From contig OY970288.1 of the NCBI GenBank assembly GCA_963716085.1, positions 4,650,001 through 4,714,000 of the forward strand: a stretch of 64,000 nt of DNA, written 5' to 3'. The position numbers and the translations under genes were made by a program. A model generated the notes under the pieces. The model ran no database searches, was not told the origin of the DNA, and saw only the letters and a list, made by a program, of their open reading frames with translations. Source of the stretch: Persicitalea sp963716085 (lineage in GTDB: Bacteria; Bacteroidota; Bacteroidia; Cytophagales; Spirosomataceae). Positions 25,571 through 34,764 of this stretch are shown piece by piece (positions within the stretch are counted from its first letter, which is position 1; each line of letters opens with the position of its first letter).

Positions 25571-25615
25571 GGGTATGGCCAGTGCAACACGCAGCGTGTT
25601 GCACTGGCCATACCC
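25571..25615. terminator. Hairpin 2 of three, 21-bp perfect stem
   Basis: Arms 25571..25591 and 25595..25615 are perfectly complementary (starts GGGTATGGCC, ends GGCCATACCC) with only CAG between them; TTTT follows on the plus strand. It is an unusually strong terminator for the AztD-like gene. Confidence 0.7.
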
Positions 25616-25623
25616 TTTTCTAG

Positions 25624-25661
25624 TCATCCCGGCCGCCACTTAGGAGTGGTGGCCGGGATGA
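25624..25661. terminator. Hairpin 3 of three
   Basis: TCATCCCGGCCGCCACT and AGTGGTGGCCGGGATGA pair over 17 bp with a single G-T pair and a 4-nt loop. It lies 49 bp from the stop of the convergent DUF433 gene. Confidence 0.6.
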
Positions 25662-25709
25662 TCTTACCTCTTTTCCTCTTCCTAAGTTTTTACGCCGTAG
25701 TCAAACAAT

Positions 25710-26366
25710 TTACGCCACCTGTTTCTGGTGAAAAGCAATCGCGTCCTCCACTTGCTTCGGCGACAAATCGAAACGCCCCGCCAGGTCAGTCACCGAATGG
25801 CCTTGCACAAAAAGGTCAAACACCGACCGCGAAAGCACCTCCGTGTCGCCCACCACAGGACGACCCGCCTGGCGGCTGGGGTCGATTTGGATGGAAGAGT
25901 CGCGGCCCTGCGGGTAAAGCTTGGTAGCCAGCGAGTCGTCGCCGAACTCGATGCGCTTACAAAAGGGCGCTACGACTTGCTGAATCGTGAGCTGCAGCGA
26001 TTGGTCGGCCTTGATGAGCTCACCGATTTCGGCGTGGAAGAAAACGTTTTTACCGTCGGTAAGGATGTTGGCTGTGGCGAACGGGTACTGCGTGTGCAGC
26101 ATCTCAGCCAGGATTTCGCGGGCATTGTTGATGCGCGACGGCCATACCCCCTGCGAGCGCAGTTGGTAAAAGGTATAAAACTCGATCAATGTGTGGAAGT
26201 CGGCGGTTAAGTCAATCTCGCCTTCTTTCTGCCGGTCGGCCAGTTGGCCTTTTTTATACTCTTTTAGCCACTGTTTCACCTGCGCCTCGGGCAGGTCCAG
26301 AATCGTGGCGATGTCCGTGACGGAGTAGGCAGTATTTTTTCGCTTGGTGGTTTTGGTAGCTTTCAC
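25710..26366 (-). CDS. DUF433 domain protein with N-terminal MerR-like HTH
   Basis: The C-terminal part (about residues 150-215) is a DUF433 domain: IQIDPSRQAGRPVVGDTEVLSRSVFDLFVQGHSVTDLAGRFDLSPKQVEDAIAFH, a family linked to antitoxins. The N-terminus (AYSVTDIATILDLPEAQVKQWLKEYK) resembles a MerR-type or other HTH. The frame opens at a TTG at 26393, but that codon is part of a TACCTTTG promoter box, so the GTG at 26366 is the better start (218 aa). No toxin gene is adjacent; the neighbours are the AztD-like gene (convergent) and a HerA-like ATPase. A stand-alone transcription factor is possible. Confidence 0.75.
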   Translation of the reverse strand: MKATKTTKRKNTAYSVTDIATILDLPEAQVKQWLKEYKKGQLADRQKEGEIDLTADFHTLIEFYTFYQLRSQGVWPSRINNAREILAEMLHTQYPFATANILTDGKNVFFHAEIGELIKADQSLQLTIQQVVAPFCKRIEFGDDSLATKLYPQGRDSSIQIDPSRQAGRPVVGDTEVLSRSVFDLFVQGHSVTDLAGRFDLSPKQVEDAIAFHQKQVA

Positions 26367-26390
26367 GCGGTCTGTTTTTTTCTTGAAGTG

Positions 26391-26398
26391 CAAAGGTA
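26391..26398 (-). promoter_or_regulatory. -7 box of DUF433 gene
   Basis: TACCTTTG on the minus strand, 25 bp before the GTG at 26366. It decides the start by excluding the upstream TTG. Confidence 0.5.
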
Positions 26399-26492
26399 TG
26401 GATTACTTAAAAGCAACTTCCCAAAAGAATTGCCCCAATGGAATTGCCGCAATGGAATTGCCATCTGGCGTTAAGACTTTCGGGAAGTCAAC

Positions 26493-28073
26493 TCAAAACC
26501 CAAACAACCCGCCAGTCTTCTTCCGCGACCTCGACCGCGTGCTGACGCTCTTGCCAAACAGCATCCCGAACACCCCCCGCACCAGCTCCCGCCCTACCTG
26601 CTTGGCGAGCGGCGACGATAGCGCTTCTTCGAACATCCCCTTTTCCTCCCGGGCGTTGGATCTTGGCGCGGTTTTGGCGGCCACTTTTTCGGCTTCAGCT
26701 TTTTCTTCGGCGCGGGCGGTTTCCTCCATGCGGCGCGTCAGGATTTCGTAAGCGCTTTCGGGGTCGATGGGGTCTTTGTATTTTTTGTAAACGTCAGAGT
26801 TACGGACGTGGGTTTCGTAGTCCGCTGTGGTGAGTGGCCCCATGACCGAGCGCGGCGGCACGAGGTGCGTGGCAGCTACTTCGGTGGGAATTCCCTTCTC
26901 GTTCAGCACCGTGATGAGGGCTTGCCCGATGCCGAGCGTGGTCAGGATTTCGTCTATCTGGTAAAAATCCGAGCGCGGATACGTCTTCACGGTTTGCTTC
27001 AAGCCTTCGGCGTCCTTGGGCGTAAAGGCGCGCAGCACGTGTTGTACGCGGTTGCCCAGTTGCGACAGCACGCTGTCGGGAATATCCTGCGCCATTTGGG
27101 TACAGAAGAAAATGCCGACGCCCTTGGATCTGATCAACCGAATTACTTTCTCGATTTGCTCCATGAACGCCTTGGGCGCATCTTTAAATAGGAGATGCGC
27201 CTCGTCCAGGAAGAAAACCAGCTTGGGCTTGTCGAGGTCGCCCGCCTCGGGTAGTGTGGCGTAGAGCTCGGCCAGCAGGCTGAGCATGAAGGTCGAGAAT
27301 AGGGCGGGTTTGTCCTGCACGTCGGAAACGTTGAGCAGGCTAATGATGCCGCGCCCGTCTTCCCTGGCGACCAAATCGTCGATGTCGAAGGATTTTTCCC
27401 CAAAAATACTCTCGACGCCTTGCTGTTCGAGGGCCACGATTTTGCGGAGGATCGTGCCGGCCGTAGAGGTAGTGATGCGCCCGTAGTCGGACTTGATTTC
27501 TTCGGCCCCCGCGCCTTCGGACAGGTAGGCCAGTACTTTTTTCAAATCGTTCAAATCGACCATCGGCAACTGCTTGTCGTCGGCGTACTTGAACAAGATG
27601 GAGAGGACGCCCTCCTGCGTGTCGTTCAGATCCAGGATTTTGGATAAAAGCGCGGGGCCAAATTCCAGAATCGTCGCCCGCATTTGTGCGCCCAGCTTGC
27701 CGCTGAGCGAATACAGCTCGATGGGAAATGCTTTGGGTTCAAACGGAATGCCCAGCGCCTTCGCCCGTTCTTCCAGCCGCGCATTGGTAGCACCGGGCTG
27801 CGCCAGACCCGAAATATCGCCCTTGATGTCGGACATGAACACCGGAACCCCCGCGTCGGACAATTGCTCGGCCAGCACTTGCAGCGTCCGCGTTTTGCCC
27901 GAGCCCGTGGCTCCGGCGATGAGGCCGTGGCGGGTCATCATCCGCAGTGGAATGGCCACGCGGGCATCAGTGACGATTTCACCTTTGAGGATGCCTGACC
28001 CTAAGTGAATGGAGGGCAGATCGGTCTTGTACGATTTTTGAATGGCAGCGGCGAAATCTTCTTTTTGTGACAC
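26493..28073 (-). CDS. HerA-like ATPase (DUF853/YjgR family)
   Basis: A 526-residue P-loop ATPase of the HerA/FtsK superfamily. The start (LGSGILKGEIVTDARVAIPLRMMTRHGLIAGATGSGKT) carries Walker A at G54-T61; PVFMSDIKGDISGLAQPG and KLVFFLDEAHLLF (Walker B) follow, with IFFCTQMAQDIPDSVLSQLGNRVQHVLRAFTPKDAEGLK typical of YjgR. The C-terminal tail is charged and ends in GGLFGF. The family is thought to be a hexameric ATPase acting on DNA, but its role is not settled. No NurA nuclease partner is adjacent. Confidence 0.9.
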   Translation of the reverse strand: MSQKEDFAAAIQKSYKTDLPSIHLGSGILKGEIVTDARVAIPLRMMTRHGLIAGATGSGKTRTLQVLAEQLSDAGVPVFMSDIKGDISGLAQPGATNARLEERAKALGIPFEPKAFPIELYSLSGKLGAQMRATILEFGPALLSKILDLNDTQEGVLSILFKYADDKQLPMVDLNDLKKVLAYLSEGAGAEEIKSDYGRITTSTAGTILRKIVALEQQGVESIFGEKSFDIDDLVAREDGRGIISLLNVSDVQDKPALFSTFMLSLLAELYATLPEAGDLDKPKLVFFLDEAHLLFKDAPKAFMEQIEKVIRLIRSKGVGIFFCTQMAQDIPDSVLSQLGNRVQHVLRAFTPKDAEGLKQTVKTYPRSDFYQIDEILTTLGIGQALITVLNEKGIPTEVAATHLVPPRSVMGPLTTADYETHVRNSDVYKKYKDPIDPESAYEILTRRMEETARAEEKAEAEKVAAKTAPRSNAREEKGMFEEALSSPLAKQVGRELVRGVFGMLFGKSVSTRSRSRKKTGGLFGF

Positions 28074-28078
28074 AGAAA

Positions 28079-28136
28079 GGGCGGGTTATCGTTTGATAAA
28101 TTTTCCAAAAATAGAAAATTTGTCGATAAACCGCCC
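28079..28136. repeat. Inverted repeat upstream of HerA-like gene
   Basis: GGGCGGGTTATCG pairs with CGATAAACCGCCC, and the inner AAATTTTC with GAAAATTT, giving a long imperfect hairpin between the small lipoprotein gene and the HerA-like start. It may end transcripts of the lipoprotein gene (TTTT-poor) or lie in the HerA leader. Confidence 0.5.
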
Positions 28137-28189
28137 TTTGTGAAAGACGCTGGTTAGCTTCCGAGGAGGAGACGCGAGGCATCGCGCCT

Positions 28190-28447
28190 CTACTGATTTC
28201 GCCGGATGTCGTTGGTGTCCCGTCGCGTCGAATCAGCGTAGAGGTTCCCCTGATTGGCCGGGTAGCCGCCTTCCTCGTCCTGATTGCCCGCTCCGACGCC
28301 GATCGCGGCATCGCTTTCGTCGGCTCCGGTTTTGGTGACGTCGTTCATCTCGGAATTAGGCGTTTTCTTCTGTTCGCCCGCACAGGAGGTGAAAAGTACG
28401 CCTTGGGCAGTGAACAGGGCAATAGCCGCCAGATGTTTGATTTTCAT
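28190..28447 (-). CDS. Small lipoprotein (85 aa)
   Basis: A short frame with a convincing lipoprotein signal (MKIKHLAAIALFTAQGVLFTSC, Cys at 22) and an acidic, low-complexity mature part (GADESDAAIGVGAGNQDEEGGYPANQ). Such tiny lipoproteins are frequent in Cytophagales and have no known function. It has no clear partner; HerA-like gene lies downstream across the inverted repeat. Confidence 0.6.
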   Translation of the reverse strand: MKIKHLAAIALFTAQGVLFTSCAGEQKKTPNSEMNDVTKTGADESDAAIGVGAGNQDEEGGYPANQGNLYADSTRRDTNDIRRNQ

Positions 28448-28673
28448 AGTCGCAGTCGTTTTGTGGTCGATTCTTTGAATAAAAGGTTTTAAATAAAAAC
28501 GGGTACCAATTCATAACTACCCTTCATTCCGGTTGTTTTGGGGAATCTCTTGCCTTCACTTTGTGGCAAATGTTTCGATTCGAAAGTACTTCATTTCCCC
28601 ATCAAGAATGCCAAAGTAGTAGAAACACGGCATTTGGTGGCTTTTTACCGATAAGAAAACACTGCCTATTCTC

Positions 28674-30272
28674 ATGAAAATAAAATTTTCGATAACCCTG
28701 CTGCTACTGGGTTCGGCGTTTGGCGCTTTTGCCCAAAATACAAAGCCGAGCGCGGCCCGACCCAACATCGTCCTGATTATGGTGGATGATATGGGTTTCA
28801 GCGACATCGGTTGCTACGGCTCCGAAATCAGCACGCCTAACCTGGACAAACTCGCCGCCAACGGCGTAAAATTCACCCAATTCTATAACGCCGCCCGCTG
28901 CTGCCCAAGCCGGGCCTCGCTGCTCACGGGCGTCTATCCGCAGCAAGCGGGCATGGGAGGCATGGTGACCAAGGACGTGGATCACAGCCGTGAAACGCCC
29001 TATCAGGGATGGCTGAGCCGCCAGACGGTCACGGTGGCCGAGGTTCTGAAGTCGGCGGGCTACCGCACCTACATGTCGGGCAAGTGGCACGTGGGCGAGG
29101 AGCGTCCCGACTGGCCGTTGCAACGGGGCTTCGACAAGTACTTCGGCCTCATTAGCGGGGCCAACAGCTACTACCGACTGCTGCCGGGAAGGCTGATGCT
29201 GGAAGACAACGAACCTTACGTAATTCCCGAAAACTTTTACCTGACCGATGCCATTTCCGACTACGCCGTCGGCTACATCGACGACGCCGTCCAGGCGACC
29301 AACGAGAAAGCCCCCTTCTTTATGTACGTGGCCTACACCGCCCCGCACTGGCCCATTCATGCACCCGATGAGGAAATAGCCAAGTACCGGGGCAAGTACC
29401 TGAAAGGCTGGGATCAATTGCGAAAAGACCGCTACGCCCGCCAGCAGAAAATGGGGCTTTTGCCAAAAAGCGCCGTCCTCACCGACCGCGATGATCGTAT
29501 TCCGGCTTGGGTAGATGCGCCTAACAAAGACGACTGGGACTTAAAAATGGCTGCCTACGCAGGCATGATTACCCGCCTGGATGCGGGCATAGGCCGCATC
29601 GTGGACAAGCTGGAAGCCAGCGGACAGCTGTACAACACCCTGATCATGTTCCTCTCTGACAACGGAGCCTGCGCCGAAGTCCTGACGGGCCGCGCCGAGC
29701 GCGACCTGGAGCCCGAGGCCTACGAACGTTCGCTCGTGACGCCAACGGGTAAGAAGTGGTCGTACGACGCTTACGGCATGGAGTGGGCCAATCTGGGCAA
29801 TACGCCCTTTCGACTTTACAAGCAGTACACCCATGAGGGCGGTATTTCTACGCCCCTGATCGTGCATTATCCGAAAACGGTCAGGAAAGCTTTCCAAACG
29901 GATCAGGTCGGCCACATCATGGACCTGATGCCCACCTGCCTGGACGCAGCCGGAGTCAAGCATCCCACTACCTTCGGCGGACGGAAAGTGAAGCCGATGG
30001 AGGGCAAGAGTTTGGTGCCGATTTTGGCAGGAAAAACGCGAGAGCCGCACGACTTCATTGCCTGGGAACACTTCGGTTGCCGGGCGATACGGCAGGGCGA
30101 CTGGAAGCTGGTTTCATCCAAGCTTGGGAAGAATGATTGGGAACTCTACAACGTCGCTCACGACCGCTCCGAAGTCAATAACCTGGCTACTGCCATGCCC
30201 GGAAAAATAAAAGAAATGCTGGCGGTATACGAAGGCTGGGCCGATAAGGTGGGCGCGAAGGAGCCGCAATAG
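28674..30272 (+). CDS. Exported arylsulfatase
   Basis: The 532-residue protein has a cleavable signal (MKIKFSITLLLLGSAFGAFA) and then the sulfatase core: PNIVLIMVDDMGFSDIGCYG with Ca-binding D38/D39, and C76-C-P-S-R80-ASLLTG, where C76 fits the formylglycine position of the C-x-P-x-R motif. SGKWHVG and TLIMFLSDNGA are further conserved sites. It hydrolyses sulfate esters in the periplasm; substrate unknown. It needs a formylglycine-generating enzyme, which is not in the window. Single gene, followed by an unrelated acetyltransferase. Confidence 0.93.
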   Translation: MKIKFSITLLLLGSAFGAFAQNTKPSAARPNIVLIMVDDMGFSDIGCYGSEISTPNLDKLAANGVKFTQFYNAARCCPSRASLLTGVYPQQAGMGGMVTKDVDHSRETPYQGWLSRQTVTVAEVLKSAGYRTYMSGKWHVGEERPDWPLQRGFDKYFGLISGANSYYRLLPGRLMLEDNEPYVIPENFYLTDAISDYAVGYIDDAVQATNEKAPFFMYVAYTAPHWPIHAPDEEIAKYRGKYLKGWDQLRKDRYARQQKMGLLPKSAVLTDRDDRIPAWVDAPNKDDWDLKMAAYAGMITRLDAGIGRIVDKLEASGQLYNTLIMFLSDNGACAEVLTGRAERDLEPEAYERSLVTPTGKKWSYDAYGMEWANLGNTPFRLYKQYTHEGGISTPLIVHYPKTVRKAFQTDQVGHIMDLMPTCLDAAGVKHPTTFGGRKVKPMEGKSLVPILAGKTREPHDFIAWEHFGCRAIRQGDWKLVSSKLGKNDWELYNVAHDRSEVNNLATAMPGKIKEMLAVYEGWADKVGAKEPQ

Positions 30273-30312
30273 AAGTCGAAGGTTCAGAGTCTGAAGTTTA
30301 AAGTTTCTGGTA

Positions 30313-30837
30313 ATGATTGAAACCCGCCGCCTACGCCTGTTGCCCTGCGACGACACCATATTTGATGCTATAAAAATGGGCGGTGGCGTACTTTCCCAGA
30401 CCATCGGGGCCAATGTTCCCAAGAAGTGGAGCCAATACCGCGACACTTACGCCCCGGCCTATTTGCGGTGGAAGGCGCACAAACCGCTGCGCGATTGGTG
30501 GGTACACCTCATCGTGTACAGGCCGGACAACATGCTGGTAGGCTCCTGTGGCTACAAAGGCGAACCCGACGCCGAAGGACGCGTAGAAATCGGCTACGAA
30601 GTACGCCCTTCGCACCAAAATCTGGGCATCGCGACCGAAGCCGCGCAGGGCTTGGTAAAGCACGCCTTCACGCACGAGGAAGTGAAGAAAGTCATCGCCC
30701 ACACTTTGCCTGAAGAAAACTATTCGACCCGGATTTTACAGAAAACAGGCTTCACCCGCACCGACGATTTCAACGACCCCGACGATGGATTGATGTGGCG
30801 TTGGGAAATTTTAAAGAGTTTAAAGTCTAAGGTTTAA
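30313..30837 (+). CDS. GNAT family N-acetyltransferase
   Basis: The 174-residue protein starts MIETRRLRLLPCDDTIFDAI and has the RimJ/RimL-like GNAT pattern: VGSCGYKGEPDAEGRVEIGYEVRPSHQNLGIATEAAQGLVKHAF with the acetyl-CoA-binding segment R/Q-x-x-G-x-A (HQNLGIATEA), then KKVIAHTLPEENYSTRILQKTGF. It transfers an acetyl group to an amine, possibly a protein or small molecule. The gene is 40 bp downstream of the sulfatase and ends 40 bp before the repeat element copy B. Confidence 0.88.
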   Translation: MIETRRLRLLPCDDTIFDAIKMGGGVLSQTIGANVPKKWSQYRDTYAPAYLRWKAHKPLRDWWVHLIVYRPDNMLVGSCGYKGEPDAEGRVEIGYEVRPSHQNLGIATEAAQGLVKHAFTHEEVKKVIAHTLPEENYSTRILQKTGFTRTDDFNDPDDGLMWRWEILKSLKSKV

Positions 30838-30876
30838 CTGAAATGGTTTTGAAGGTTATTATCATCTTACCACATC

Positions 30877-30991
30877 ATCCCGCAGGGATGGCATATTTAT
30901 AGAAGAAAGCATATTCAACAATTGTGCGACCCCCTCGGGGTCGTATGTCGTAGAGATTACCATTTCTATAAATATCTTATCCCTACGGGAT
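30877..30991. repeat. Three-hairpin repeat element, copy B
   Basis: About 115 bp. The ends carry ATCCC-3 nt-GGGAT hairpins next to ATATTTATAGAA and its complement, and the centre has GCGACCCCCTCGGGGTCGTA, shared with copy A (20792..20909). The whole lies between an acetyltransferase gene and a metallo-hydrolase gene, where no coding frame is credible. Confidence 0.75.
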
Positions 30992-31102
30992 AGGGGGGAG
31001 CAACCATGAGAACCATTACAGTTAATGTTTAAAAAACATAATCTCCTGAATCCCTATTTACCTGACTTTAAAATTTTTGACTTCAAACTTTAAACTCCCT
31101 TT

Positions 31103-31942
31103 ATGATTCCTGCTTACCAAAAAGACGATGCCTTGCTGGCTGATATTCGTGCCACTTTCAGTGAAGAAAATGGCTTCCGGCTTTGGTGGATGGGGCAGAG
31201 TGGCTTTTTACTGCAATGGCGGGGGAAGCATCTGTTGTTCGATCCTTATTTATCTGACTCACTTACCAAAAAATACGCCCAAACCGACAAGCCGCACGTC
31301 CGCATGAGTGAGCAGGTAATCGACCCGGCGCGGCTAGACTTTCTGGACATCGTCACGAGCAGCCACAATCACACCGACCACCTCGACGCCGACACGCTGC
31401 GTCCCATTCTGGACGTTAATCCTGACATCAAATTGGTGATTCCCGAGGCCAACCGAGACTTCATCGCCGAGCGGTTGGGCTGTGAGCTCGATTTTCCCAG
31501 CGGCATGAACGACACTTTCATCAAGAACATCGGGGATTTTCGCTTTCATGGCATTCCGGCGGCGCACAATTCCGTCGATCGCGACGATTTGGGACAGTGT
31601 AAGTTCATGGGCTACGTGGTGGAATTTGGCGACTACCGCGTATATCACAGCGGCGACACGCTTTGGTTCGAGGGGCTGGAAGATCTGCTGATGCCCTTTG
31701 CCGTGGACGTGGCCATGCTGCCCATCAACGGCAACCGCCCCGAACGTCGCGTGGCGGGCAACCTCGGCGCCGAAGAAGCCGCTCGACTGGGCAAAGAAAT
31801 CGGCGCGGGCTGCGTCATCCCGCACCATTACCACCTTTTCGAGTTCAATACCGAAGAACCCGAAACGTTTGAGAAAGAAGCCCATCGCTATGGCACTTCG
31901 CACCGGGTTTTGCGCATTGGGGAGAAGCATTCTGTGCTTTGA
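31103..31942 (+). CDS. Metallo-beta-lactamase-fold hydrolase (UlaG-like)
   Basis: The 279-residue protein has the HxHxDH signature at H88-N-H90-T-D92-H93 (SSHNHTDHLDADTL), preceded by FRLWWMGQSGFLLQWRGKHLLFDPYLSD. Later sites VYHSGDTLWFEGL and GAGCVIPHHYHLFEFN supply further metal ligands. This is the branch of UlaG-like L-ascorbate-6-phosphate lactonases, but the branch is broad and the substrate is open. It stands alone, after the repeat element. Confidence 0.9.
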   Translation: MIPAYQKDDALLADIRATFSEENGFRLWWMGQSGFLLQWRGKHLLFDPYLSDSLTKKYAQTDKPHVRMSEQVIDPARLDFLDIVTSSHNHTDHLDADTLRPILDVNPDIKLVIPEANRDFIAERLGCELDFPSGMNDTFIKNIGDFRFHGIPAAHNSVDRDDLGQCKFMGYVVEFGDYRVYHSGDTLWFEGLEDLLMPFAVDVAMLPINGNRPERRVAGNLGAEEAARLGKEIGAGCVIPHHYHLFEFNTEEPETFEKEAHRYGTSHRVLRIGEKHSVL

Positions 31943-32111
31943 GTAATTATGCTCAGATAAAAGACATTTAATAATTGAGCGTTTTATCCTAAAAGAATGG
32001 CATTATCTTAATATTTTTTTAAATTGTTGGCTTGACGGTGGAAGATTGGAAGCGACGAAGTGAGCTTGCGCCAGCTTAAACCTCAAACTCTAAACAACTA
32101 AACCCATTTTT

Positions 32112-33815
32112 ATGCCCACGATCACTGAATCAACCTACCCTTGGCTACACGCTTATCCCGAAGGCGTTCCCTACGAAATAAACCCCGACGCCTACCCTTC
32201 GCTCATCAACTTGATGGAAGAGGCTTTCAAGAAATTCGCCGACCAACCTGCTTTTGCCAACCTGGGCAAAGAGCTTACCTACGGCGACATCGACCGCCTT
32301 TCGCGTGAGTTTGCGGCGTACCTGCAAAGCATTGGCCTAAAACAGGGCGATCGCGTGGCGATTCAAATGCCAAACCTCCTGCAATATCCCATAGCCATGT
32401 ACGGCATCGTCCGCGCCGGAATGGTGGTCGTGAATACCAACCCGCTGTACACGCCCCGCGAGATGAAGCATCAGTTTACGGACTCGGGGGCGAAGGCCAT
32501 CGTGATCCTGGCAAATTTCGCTTCCAATCTTGAAAAAATCATTGCTGATACGGACATCAAACACGTCGTCGTGACCCAAATCGGCGACGCGCTGAGTTTT
32601 CCCAAAAAATTGATCGTGAACCTGGTAGTCAGATACGTCAAGAAGATGGTGCCTTCCTACAACCTGCCGGGGGCCGTGGATTTCAATGACGCTTTGTCCA
32701 AAGGAGCCTCAGCCAACTATAAAAAACCTGAGGTCAAGAGTCAGGATTTGGCCTTTATCCAGTACACGGGCGGCACGACGGGCGTATCCAAAGGAGCGAT
32801 GCTTTCGCACCGCAATCTGATCTCCAACGTGGAAGCCAACACCGCATGGCTGAAACCGTTGCTGGGCGACGCGGAAAATCAAATCATGGTAACGGCACTG
32901 CCGCTGTACCACGTATATGCCCTGACCGTCAACGCGCTGACTGCGTTAAAAAGTGGCGCGATGAATCTGCTCATTACCAATCCGCGCGACATGAACGCGT
33001 TCATCGACGACCTGAAGAAGTATCAAATCACGATCTTTTCCGGCCTCAATACGCTCTACAACGGATTACTGAATCATTCCCGATTCGGCGAGGTGGATTT
33101 CAGTAAGTTGAGAGCCACCTCCGCCGGGGGAATGGCCCTGCAGAAGGTGGTGGCCGAACGCTGGCACAAGGAAACCGGCTGTCTGCCCGCCGAAGGCTAC
33201 GGTTTGTCTGAAACCTCCCCTGTGCTGACCTCCAATCCGCTGGTGGGCGAAAACCGCGTCGGAACCATCGGTATTCCCTGGCCCAGTACGCAGATAAGGA
33301 TTTTGAACGAAGAGGGCCAATGGGCCGCCGACGACGAACCCGGCGAAATATGCGCCCAGGGACCGCAGGTGATGTCCGGCTACTACAACCGCCCGGAGGA
33401 AACCGCTAAGACCTTTCACGAAGACGAGAGCGGGCGTTGGTTCAAGACGGGCGACATTGGCGTGCGCAGTCCTGACGGTTACTTCAAGATTGTGGATCGC
33501 AAGAAAGATATGATCCTGGTCTCCGGCTTCAACGTATATCCCAACGAAATCGAAGATGTAGTGGCGCAGTGTCCCGGTGTGTTGGAAGTTGCCTGCGTAG
33601 GCGTTCCGCACGAGCGATCGGGTGAAGCCGTCAAGATTTTCGTGGTAAAAAAAGACCCCGAACTGACCGAAGCCAAAGTACAGGCCTACTGCCGCGAAAA
33701 CCTGACCGCCTACAAATGCCCCAAGTTCATCGAGTTCCGCGATGAATTGCCGAAGACGAACGTCGGAAAGATACTGCGGCGGGCGTTGCGGGATGAGGAG
33801 AAGAAGGTTGTGTGA
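32112..33815 (+). CDS. fadD: Long-chain fatty acid-CoA ligase
   Basis: The 567-residue acyl-adenylate enzyme has the AMP-binding motif YTGGTTGVSKG (218-228), the linker GYGLSETSPV, and the C-terminal DRKKDMILVSGFNVYPNEIE and KTNVGKILRR with the catalytic Lys. Length and motifs match FadD: it activates fatty acids with ATP and CoA at the inner face of the membrane. It has no beta-oxidation genes beside it, and is followed by an alpha/beta hydrolase gene after 146 bp. Confidence 0.92.
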   Translation: MPTITESTYPWLHAYPEGVPYEINPDAYPSLINLMEEAFKKFADQPAFANLGKELTYGDIDRLSREFAAYLQSIGLKQGDRVAIQMPNLLQYPIAMYGIVRAGMVVVNTNPLYTPREMKHQFTDSGAKAIVILANFASNLEKIIADTDIKHVVVTQIGDALSFPKKLIVNLVVRYVKKMVPSYNLPGAVDFNDALSKGASANYKKPEVKSQDLAFIQYTGGTTGVSKGAMLSHRNLISNVEANTAWLKPLLGDAENQIMVTALPLYHVYALTVNALTALKSGAMNLLITNPRDMNAFIDDLKKYQITIFSGLNTLYNGLLNHSRFGEVDFSKLRATSAGGMALQKVVAERWHKETGCLPAEGYGLSETSPVLTSNPLVGENRVGTIGIPWPSTQIRILNEEGQWAADDEPGEICAQGPQVMSGYYNRPEETAKTFHEDESGRWFKTGDIGVRSPDGYFKIVDRKKDMILVSGFNVYPNEIEDVVAQCPGVLEVACVGVPHERSGEAVKIFVVKKDPELTEAKVQAYCRENLTAYKCPKFIEFRDELPKTNVGKILRRALRDEEKKVV

Positions 33816-33961
33816 TTGTGTAATCGTTGAATTGTGTAAGTGTTTTTTGTTTTGGGATTTGATAATAGAAAACTGCGTCAATACCTAAACGACTACACAC
33901 CTAAACAACCGCACAGGCGACCCCGTCAACATCAATTACACGACTTAACAATTAAACAAAA

Positions 33962-34690
33962 ATGACTCACAAAGCACTGGTACTTCTTCACGGACACGGC
34001 ATGGACGATGCGCTCTGGGACGAAGTCGTTCCGTTGCTGGACGATGAGTTCACCATCGTTTGTCCCAACTTGTCGCTGTTGACGGATTGCCGTACGGTAG
34101 AGTCGTATGCCGATGAGCTGCATCGGCTGCTAACGGCTTCGCAGATTGAGAAATTCACGCTCATCGGTCATTCGATGGGTGGGTACATCGGCCTGGCTTT
34201 TGCCGAGAAATACCCCGAGATGCTGGAAGGCTTCGGGCTTTTTCATTCGTCGGCCTTTGCCGATAACGAGGAAAAGCGGCAGCAGCGCAACCAAATGGCG
34301 GAACTACTGCGCGGTGAAGGCGCAGAAGCATTCCTCCAGCGTGTCGCGCCCAACCTCTTCGGACAGCGCTACAAAGAAACCCACCCGGAGGAAGTCCAAA
34401 AATTTATCCAACGTTACGGCAAGCTGCCTGCCAATGCCCTGGCGGTGGGGGTGGAGGCCATGCGCGACCGACCCGACCGCACGCATGTGCTGGCCGAACT
34501 ACCCTTTCCCCTGATTTTCATCGTCGGCATGAACGATGAGGTAGTTCCTTTCGAGAAGGTGATGGAACAGGCACGCTTTCCTAAAAAGATCTACCCCTTT
34601 GTACTGGCCGAAGCGGGCCACCTCGGGATGATCGAACGGCCCGAAGCCTCGGCCCGCATCCTGCGCTGGTACCTCGAAAACGAAGCTTGA
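33962..34690 (+). CDS. Alpha/beta-fold hydrolase
   Basis: A 242-residue protein with oxyanion segment LLHGHGMDDALWDEV, nucleophile elbow G69-H-S71-M-G-G, and the late His in LAEAGHLGMIERPEA; the acid is likely the Asp in IVGMNDEVVPF. It lacks a signal peptide and is probably cytoplasmic. The family covers esterases and similar enzymes; substrate not predictable. Confidence 0.88.
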   Translation: MTHKALVLLHGHGMDDALWDEVVPLLDDEFTIVCPNLSLLTDCRTVESYADELHRLLTASQIEKFTLIGHSMGGYIGLAFAEKYPEMLEGFGLFHSSAFADNEEKRQQRNQMAELLRGEGAEAFLQRVAPNLFGQRYKETHPEEVQKFIQRYGKLPANALAVGVEAMRDRPDRTHVLAELPFPLIFIVGMNDEVVPFEKVMEQARFPKKIYPFVLAEAGHLGMIERPEASARILRWYLENEA

Positions 34691-34764
34691 GCAAGTCGCA
34701 GCGCAACGAAAGCGCGGTTGGTTGCGTTATAGTTTTCGTACACAAAACACCGCTTTCAAACGTC

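Noticed and set aside
25710..26366. DUF433 gene as antitoxin of a complete pair
   Set aside because: No small toxin gene (for example a DUF5615-type PIN-like partner) is adjacent.
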